From CAZQAA01 sp964591255 (GTDB taxonomy: Bacteria; Desulfobacterota; DSM-4660; Desulfatiglandales; Desulfatiglandaceae), in contig CAZQAA010000195.1 in the NCBI GenBank assembly GCA_964591255.1, positions 1-6,719 of the forward strand: DNA of 6,719 nt, read 5' to 3'. A model generated the notes under the pieces. That model worked only from the letters and a program-made list of their open reading frames with translations, made no database searches and was not told where the DNA came from. The position numbers and the translations under genes are program-made. Shown here in pieces: positions 1 through 4,371 of the stretch. Every line of letters starts with the position of its first letter. The stretch's first letter is position 1.

Positions 1-1127
1 CATTGGCCAGTGGGAAGGACATGATTGGTCCCAGATGCATAATCCCCCACAGGCACCGGCGCATACGGACCCATAAAGATAGAGCCGGCGTGTTTGATTC
101 TGTTCAGTGTGATAAAGGGATCTCGAGTCAGTATTTGGAGATGCTCTGCCGCATATTCGTTTGTAAAATCGATGGCCTCATCCATGTCACGTGCTATTAG
201 CACGTATGAATGTTTTGCAAGTGAGGACTCGAAAATTTCTTTTCTGGGAAGAGATGGGTATTCCCTCTTTATAATTTCACATACCTTATATCCTATATCT
301 TCTGAAGTTGTAACAAGGACGGCCGCCGAGTCAGCGTCATGTTCTATCTGTGACAGGAAATCTACGGCGATAAGCTCCGGATCTACGCTGTCATCGGCTA
401 AAATCAATGCCTCACTCGGTCCGGCGGGTGAATCGATATCTACTTGGCCGTAAACAAGCATTTTGGCTGCTGTCACGTATTTATTCCCGGGCCCTACTAT
501 CTTGTCAACTCGAGGCATGGTCTCCGTACCGTAGGCAAGACCAGCTACACCCCACGGTCCTCCAACCTTAAAGATTCTATCGCATCCTGCGATATCGGCT
601 GCTACAAGGGTAGCAGGATTGGCCGTCATGCCATGGGAGGGAGGGGTGATAGCTATAATTTGATTTACCCCTGCCACTTTGGCAGGCAGGACAGTCATCA
701 GTATTGAGCTCGGATAGACCGCTGTTCCTCCGGGGATATAACATCCCACAATATCCATAGATCTCGTTATACGTCCAGCCAGTATCCCCGCATTTATCTC
801 TATGGACCACATTTCACGTTCCAATTGTGCCGTGTGAAATTTGGTTATATTCCGGGCGGCAGTCTTCAGGCAGTCCACCACCTTGGGGTCAATCTGTGTG
901 TAGGCTTCATCTATCTCTCTGCGGGTGACTTCAAAGTCAGAGGGATTGATGTCATCTTTATGTTTATGGTAATGCTCCAGGATGACTTTGTCTCCGCGTC
1001 TTTTTATGTCTTCCACTATCATTCGAACATCTTCGTATATAGATGAAACATCCTCCATTGAACGCTCCATTATTCCCTTACGCCTGTCAGGATCAAGTTC
1101 TTCTATTTTTTCTGGTTTAATCTCCAT
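1..1127 (-). CDS. hisD: Histidinol dehydrogenase HisD, 3' end cut off by window edge
   Basis: Catalyses the last two steps of histidine synthesis in the cytoplasm: NAD-dependent oxidation of L-histidinol through histidinal to L-histidine, using one zinc per active site. The 375 codons seen compare with about 430 in the family, so roughly the last 55-60 residues are outside, including the C-terminal zinc ligand (His419 in E. coli). Visible landmarks are YIPGG with Tyr130 (NAD contact), VDKIVGPGN ending at Asn215, SPAGPSEA, QIEHD with zinc ligands Gln260 and His263, AAEHL with catalytic Glu328/His329, and GDYASGTNHVLPTG with Asp362 and His369. The usual GGAQ of the NAD site reads GGPW here, placing Trp192 where E. 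coli has Gln188. The start ATG is supported by AAGGAG ten bases upstream. It is divergent from uvrC, so it is the first gene of its transcript. The product is secure; the trailing residues and any downstream his genes are not visible. Confidence 0.96.
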   Translation of the reverse strand, partial: MEIKPEKIEELDPDRRKGIMERSMEDVSSIYEDVRMIVEDIKRRGDKVILEHYHKHKDDINPSDFEVTRREIDEAYTQIDPKVVDCLKTAARNITKFHTAQLEREMWSIEINAGILAGRITRSMDIVGCYIPGGTAVYPSSILMTVLPAKVAGVNQIIAITPPSHGMTANPATLVAADIAGCDRIFKVGGPWGVAGLAYGTETMPRVDKIVGPGNKYVTAAKMLVYGQVDIDSPAGPSEALILADDSVDPELIAVDFLSQIEHDADSAAVLVTTSEDIGYKVCEIIKREYPSLPRKEIFESSLAKHSYVLIARDMDEAIDFTNEYAAEHLQILTRDPFITLNRIKHAGSIFMGPYAPVPVGDYASGTNHVLPTGQ

Positions 1128-1137
1128 GTCACCATAT

Positions 1138-1143
1138 CTCCTT
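1138..1143 (-). promoter_or_regulatory. Shine-Dalgarno site of hisD
   Basis: On the minus strand this reads AAGGAG, ten bases before the ATG at 1127. It is the only strong Shine-Dalgarno match before any gene start in the window, and it fixes the hisD start. The rightward genes have weak or no such site. Confidence 0.75.
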
Positions 1144-1145
1144 AC

Positions 1146-1165
1146 ATTCAAATTATTATTCAAAT
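1146..1165. repeat. Direct repeat ATTCAAAT x2, period 12
   Basis: ATTCAAAT occurs at 1146-1153 and again at 1158-1165, both copies exact. The pair lies between the candidate hisD -10 box and its Shine-Dalgarno site, around the predicted transcription start. An operator is possible, but an AT-rich spacer can give this by chance. Confidence 0.4.
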
Positions 1166-1168
1166 AAG

Positions 1169-1198
1169 TTTATACAGTTATGTGGTTGCCAATTTAAA
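1169..1198 (-). promoter_or_regulatory. Candidate sigma-70 type promoter of hisD
   Basis: On the minus strand, TTTAAA (1198-1193, 4 of 6 to TTGACA) and TATAAA (1174-1169, 5 of 6 to TATAAT) are separated by 18 bases. Transcription would begin near 1162, giving a leader of about 35 bases that contains the AAGGAG site. This is a consensus match only; the region is AT-rich, so chance matches are likely. Confidence 0.35.
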
Positions 1199-1261
1199 CA
1201 TAGTCTGTTTGCCTTGTATGCCAGCAAAATGTAGCGGTCTTGACTGGGATAATAACTATCA

Positions 1262-1290
1262 TTTACTCTAAGATTACTCAACTATATAAC
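1262..1290 (+). promoter_or_regulatory. Candidate promoter of uvrC
   Basis: TTTACT (1262-1267, 4 of 6 to TTGACA) and TATAAC (1285-1290, 5 of 6 to TATAAT) are spaced by exactly 17 bases. The predicted start near 1297 would leave a leader of only about 10 bases before the ATG at 1307. A second, better -35-like box, TTGACT at 1240-1245, has only a poor partner (TACTCT at 1264-1269). Consensus match only. Confidence 0.4.
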
Positions 1291-1306
1291 TCCAAATTGT
1301 CAGACG

Positions 1307-3157
1307 ATGAAACCAAGGATGAAAAATAATCTCAAATCCAAGCCATATGAACTGGATCCCCGGAAATTGCGCCACGTGCTTCCAGACAGACCAGGGGTAT
1401 ATCTCTTCAAGGATTTGCAAGGAAATCCGATTTACGTGGGCAAGGCCAAGAGTCTGAAAAAGAGGGTCCTGTCCTATTTTATCAACAGGAAGAATGGCGC
1501 TGCTGTTCCCACCAAGACCGCCGTTATGATGGAAAAAGCCAATAGCGTGGAATTCATCATCACCTCCACGGAGCAAGAAGCATTTTTGCTTGAAAGCAAT
1601 CTGATAAAGAAATTTATTCCCCAGTATAACATTATACTCAGGGATGATAAACAATATCTATGCTTACGTATTGGAATAAAAGAAGCATACCCACGGGTGA
1701 GTATTGTAAGAAAAATAAAAAAAGATGGGGCATTGTATTTTGGTCCTTTTCCTTCAGCCAATTCTGTGCGCAGTACGTACAAGTTGATCGGCAGGGTTTT
1801 CAAACTGCGAAAATGCAAAACCGTTTCACTGCCACGAAATAAAAGGCCATGTCTCAATTTTCAGATGGATCGGTGTTTTGGGCCCTGTGTGAATAGTGTG
1901 TCAGAGACAGATTATATGAGGATTGTGCAGCATGTTAAGCTTTTTTTGGAAGGCCGGAATCGAGAATTGTTAGATCAACTGAGAAGGGATATGGCCGATG
2001 CTGCTGCGCAGCTTGACTTTGAGCGTGCTGCGCATATCAGGAATCAAATCAGGGCCCTGGAGAGGACAACAGAACACCAACATATGGTCTCACCAAGGAT
2101 GGAAGATCAGGATATCATAGGCCTGGCGCAGAACGAGAGTGTATGTCAGGTGGTCATTCTTCTTGTTCGTAATGGATGTATGATGGGGAGCCGAAATTAT
2201 ACCTTAAGGAGAGATGGGTTTACTGGTTCTGATGTCATTGAGGCTGTATTGAAACAGTATTATCCTGCCTCTGGTTTTATCCCAAAAGAGATCTTGATAT
2301 CCCACCCGGTTGAAGGTGTTGGCTCAATATCTGAATGGCTTTCCGGGCTGGCTGGAAGGAAGGTTGTAATCCATGTGCCGATTAGAGGAGAAAAGGTCAA
2401 ACTTATAGAGATGGCCCGGACGAATGCGGAGAATCTTCTTGTGGGCCGTATGAAGCTCCAAAATGAGGACCTTGTGGATTCCGTTAAATCAGTTTTGCGC
2501 CTAAGAAGGCTTCCCAGGAGAATTGAGGGTGTAGATATCTCTAACTTTATGGGTGATATGGCTGTAGGGGCCGTCGTTGCATTTGTGGATGGGCGGCCTC
2601 ATAAGCAGGGATATCGAAATTATCGGATAAGGGAAACAGATGGAATTGATGACTATGGCATGATGGCTGAACTGATCAAGATGAGGATTTCTAAAGGCCA
2701 TCCACCTGACCTTTTTTTGGTGGACGGCGGTAAAGGACACCTGTCTGCTGTAAAAAGGGTCCTGGATGAACATCCGTTTCCGGAGCGACCTGAAATAGTA
2801 TCTATTGCCAAGCCAGACGCACGAGGGGAAGAAAGATATGATAAGATTTATATGCCAGATCGAAAAAACCCATTGAAACTCAGACCAGGACATCCTGTGC
2901 TCCTTTTTTTGATGAAAATTAGGGATGAGGCCCATCGTAGGGCCATCTCCTACCACAGAATGCTAAAACAAAAGGATCTCAGGAAATCCAGATTGGACCT
3001 CATACCTGGTATAGGTCCCAAAAGGAAGAGATTGTTACTCAGGCATTTTAAAGATATTTATTCTATCTCTAAGGCAAGCACAGACGATTTGGCCAAAATT
3101 CCCGGTATAAGCCAATCTCTTGCAAGAAATATTGTGGCGTTTTTCATGCGATCGTAA
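1307..3157 (+). CDS. uvrC: UvrABC system protein C (excision nuclease subunit)
   Basis: In nucleotide excision repair, UvrC joins the UvrB-DNA complex at a lesion and cuts the damaged strand on both sides. At 616 residues it has the usual length and looks complete. The GIY-YIG nuclease, which makes the 3' cut, shows GVY at 30-32, YVG at 43-45, Arg53 and Glu96. Four cysteines (170, 182, 190, 194) have spacing 11-7-3, the same as the iron-sulfur ligands of E. coli UvrC. The UvrB-binding UVR motif is at about 219-255. The RNase H-like nuclease, which makes the 5' cut, carries the D-D-H triad as Asp410 (GVDIS), Asp473 (LVDGGKGH) and His543 (RDEAHR). Paired helix-hairpin-helix motifs (IPGIG at 566-570, IPGIS at 598-602) close the protein. 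The start has no clear Shine-Dalgarno site; Met5 at 1319 is an alternative. It is divergent from hisD and 164 bases before the peptidase gene. Confidence 0.98.
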   Translation: MKPRMKNNLKSKPYELDPRKLRHVLPDRPGVYLFKDLQGNPIYVGKAKSLKKRVLSYFINRKNGAAVPTKTAVMMEKANSVEFIITSTEQEAFLLESNLIKKFIPQYNIILRDDKQYLCLRIGIKEAYPRVSIVRKIKKDGALYFGPFPSANSVRSTYKLIGRVFKLRKCKTVSLPRNKRPCLNFQMDRCFGPCVNSVSETDYMRIVQHVKLFLEGRNRELLDQLRRDMADAAAQLDFERAAHIRNQIRALERTTEHQHMVSPRMEDQDIIGLAQNESVCQVVILLVRNGCMMGSRNYTLRRDGFTGSDVIEAVLKQYYPASGFIPKEILISHPVEGVGSISEWLSGLAGRKVVIHVPIRGEKVKLIEMARTNAENLLVGRMKLQNEDLVDSVKSVLRLRRLPRRIEGVDISNFMGDMAVGAVVAFVDGRPHKQGYRNYRIRETDGIDDYGMMAELIKMRISKGHPPDLFLVDGGKGHLSAVKRVLDEHPFPERPEIVSIAKPDARGEERYDKIYMPDRKNPLKLRPGHPVLLFLMKIRDEAHRRAISYHRMLKQKDLRKSRLDLIPGIGPKRKRLLLRHFKDIYSISKASTDDLAKIPGISQSLARNIVAFFMRS

Positions 3158-3213
3158 TAAATTATGTATTTATCGGTACGAATATTGCATTTCATTTTAT
3201 GTTATTGCCGTAT

Positions 3214-3229
3214 AAAAAGTTGGCTTTTT
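3214..3229 (+). terminator. Weak AT-rich hairpin after uvrC, possible terminator
   Basis: AAAAAG (3214-3219) and CTTTTT (3224-3229) form a perfect six-pair stem with a TTGG loop, 57 bases after the uvrC stop codon. The 3' arm supplies the only T-run. With a single G-C pair the stem is weak, so real termination is doubtful. No better hairpin is seen between uvrC and the next gene. Confidence 0.25.
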
Positions 3230-3232
3230 CTT

Positions 3233-3249
3233 ATGCCTGCCATGCCTGC
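3233..3249. repeat. Tandem direct repeat ATGCCTGC x2, period 9
   Basis: ATGCCTGC is found at 3233-3240 and again at 3242-3249, separated by one base. It is a small GC-rich island in an AT-rich spacer and ends two bases before a perfect TTGACA box, where an activator could bind. No known regulator site is recognised. Confidence 0.5.
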
Positions 3250-3251
3250 AC

Positions 3252-3281
3252 TTGACAAAAAAGGAAAGTTTGTGTTAAAAA
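3252..3281 (+). promoter_or_regulatory. Candidate promoter of the M23 peptidase gene
   Basis: A perfect TTGACA lies at 3252-3257. The best -10 partner is TAAAAA at 3276-3281 (4 of 6, spacing 18); TTAAAA at 3275-3280 is the 17-base choice. Transcription would start near 3288, giving a leader of about 34 bases. A perfect -35 with a weak -10 fits a promoter helped by an activator, but this is inference. Confidence 0.45.
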
Positions 3282-3321
3282 CAATTACTAAATTTAGGCA
3301 AATTATTTTCACTGTGATACG

Positions 3322-4242
3322 ATGAAAATAAAATTTATCCAACGAAAAATTACCATATTATTCCTTCCTGATGGTGTTGGTAAAACACGCCTGTTTAAAT
3401 TTTCAATCTTTATGCCTCTGTTTTTGTTTGTATTTTTTGTCAGCTGTATTGGTTCCATCTTTTGGATAATGGGAGACCATTATGCAATGAGGAAACAAAT
3501 ATCCTTGCTGGCCCAGCTCAAAGATAAAAATGATCTCCAGAAGAGGGAAATATTGCATCTGTCCCGGCGGATAGATAAGATTACTAATAAGTTAGGTGAC
3601 CTGAATAAACTTGATCAGAAGCTGAGGGTTATGGTCAACCTGGAAACCAGCATGGATAACGATAAAGTGCAAGGTGTGGGGGGTCCTGATCCCGGCTTGT
3701 CAGATACAAAAAAAATGCTTGAACAATCCCATCAGGAAATGATTCGTTCCATGCATAAGTCCCTGGACGATCTTGATAGCGATATTGCCATCAGTGAGCA
3801 AAACAGGGCCGAGCTTCTCGATTTTTTGCAGAGCCAAAAAATACGCCTTGCATCTACTCCATCCATCTGGCCTACGAAGGGTTGGTTAAGTTCCCGTTTT
3901 GGATATCGTATATCACCATTTACAGGTCAGAGGGAATTTCATAGGGGGATTGATATATCTACAAGAATTGGGGCCCCCGTAATTGCCCCTGCTGACGGAA
4001 TTGTCTCCAAAGTGGGCTGGGATCGTGGATATGGCAATAATATCGTTATCAAACACGGCTATGGGATAGAGACAAGATATGCCCACTTGAAAAAAGCCCT
4101 TGTGAAAAAGGGACAGCCTGTTAGAAGGGGCGAGACTATCGGTTTAGTAGGCAATAGCGGGCGATCTACAGGTCCCCATTTACATTATGAGGTCCATCTT
4201 AACAGGATGCCCGTTAACCCTTTTCGTTATATCCTCAATTAG
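3322..4242 (+). CDS. Membrane-anchored M23 (LytM-type) zinc metallopeptidase
   Basis: Likely a peptidoglycan endopeptidase that cuts cross-link peptides in the periplasm during growth or division. A short basic N-terminus precedes one hydrophobic segment at about 27-50, a membrane anchor or uncleaved signal with the rest outside the cytoplasm. Residues about 53-108 and 128-175 look helical and charged, like the coiled coils of EnvC/NlpD-type and related M23 proteins. The catalytic domain covers about 183-302: FHRGIDIS gives zinc ligands His207 and Asp211, YAHL gives His255, and GPHLHYE gives His286 and zinc ligand His288. All are intact, so it should be an active enzyme rather than a degenerate activator such as EnvC. 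The start has only weak Shine-Dalgarno match (GTGAT). It sits 115 bases before secA; M23 genes precede secA in other proteobacteria such as Pseudomonas. The exact substrate bond is unknown and no gene symbol is justified. Confidence 0.93.
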   Translation: MKIKFIQRKITILFLPDGVGKTRLFKFSIFMPLFLFVFFVSCIGSIFWIMGDHYAMRKQISLLAQLKDKNDLQKREILHLSRRIDKITNKLGDLNKLDQKLRVMVNLETSMDNDKVQGVGGPDPGLSDTKKMLEQSHQEMIRSMHKSLDDLDSDIAISEQNRAELLDFLQSQKIRLASTPSIWPTKGWLSSRFGYRISPFTGQREFHRGIDISTRIGAPVIAPADGIVSKVGWDRGYGNNIVIKHGYGIETRYAHLKKALVKKGQPVRRGETIGLVGNSGRSTGPHLHYEVHLNRMPVNPFRYILN

Positions 4243-4254
4243 TTTCCATCCTAA

Positions 4255-4308
4255 TTGCATTAGCTCCCAAACATCTTGATTTTTCAAATGGAAAGTTTTT
4301 TAATGCAA
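4255..4308. repeat. Inverted repeat TTGCATTA/TAATGCAA enclosing a small hairpin
   Basis: TTGCATTA (4255-4262) and TAATGCAA (4301-4308) are perfect 8-base complements 38 bases apart. Inside, 4272-4279 pairs with 4284-4290 in seven base pairs, with C4275 bulged and a TTTT loop, followed by six T at 4296-4301. The inner hairpin plus T-run could act as a weak terminator or attenuator after the peptidase gene, but its stem is AT-rich. Confidence 0.45.
4276..4304 (+). promoter_or_regulatory. Candidate promoter of secA
   Basis: TTGATT (4276-4281, 4 of 6) and TTTAAT (4299-4304, 5 of 6) are spaced by 17 bases, predicting transcription from about 4311 and a leader of about 47 bases. Its -10 box overlaps the right arm of the inverted repeat. 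A second choice, TTGCAT (4319-4324) with TATTAT (4341-4346), would leave almost no leader. Consensus match only; secA may also be read from the peptidase promoter. Confidence 0.35.
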
Positions 4309-4324
4309 CCTGGATAGCTTGCAT
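4303..4324 (+). promoter_or_regulatory. Alternative leader hairpin before secA
   Basis: ATGCAA (4303-4308) can pair with TTGCAT (4319-4324) across a ten-base loop. The same ATGCAA also belongs to the right arm of the longer inverted repeat that pairs with 4255-4262, so the two structures exclude each other in a read-through transcript. The stem is only six pairs and may be fortuitous. Confidence 0.3.
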
Positions 4325-4347
4325 CATGTTTCACTAATTCTATTATG

Positions 4348-4371
4348 CGGGAAAATAATGTTCGGGAAAAT
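4348..4371 (+). repeat. Direct repeat CGGGAAAAT x2 flanking the secA start codon
   Basis: CGGGAAAAT occurs at 4348-4356 and 4363-4371, period 15, with the secA ATG (4358-4360) between the copies. The first copy includes the only weak Shine-Dalgarno-like sequence (GGGA, 4349-4352) for secA. The second encodes the beginning of SecA. Confidence 0.6.

Noticed and set aside
577..810. A 77-codon minus-strand open frame overlapping hisD in another frame.
   Set aside because: The hisD frame encodes clear conserved motifs through this stretch; the other is a shadow, as are the plus-strand frames across 3-1167.
1274..1857. Two minus-strand open frames opposite the start of uvrC.
   Set aside because: They overlap each other and the GIY-YIG and cysteine-cluster regions of uvrC, and show no domain or start signal.
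2501..2956. A 151-codon open frame on the minus strand inside uvrC.
   Set aside because: It lies wholly opposite a conserved catalytic part of UvrC, its translation has no recognisable domain, and it has no independent support.
3158..3321. A small gene or RNA between uvrC and the peptidase gene.
   Set aside because: There is no open frame with a ribosome site and no strong structure, only the weak hairpin, the tandem repeat and the promoter match already listed.
3373..3387. GVGKT in the peptidase N-terminus looks like a nucleotide-binding P-loop.
   Set aside because: The full GxxxxGK[TS] pattern is missing (Leu occupies the first Gly position), no Walker B follows, and the next residues form the membrane segment.
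4213..4242. A SecM-like arrest peptide at the end of the gene before secA.
   Set aside because: The C-terminus PVNPFRYILN has no match to the SecM arrest motif and ends in a normal M23 C-terminal segment.
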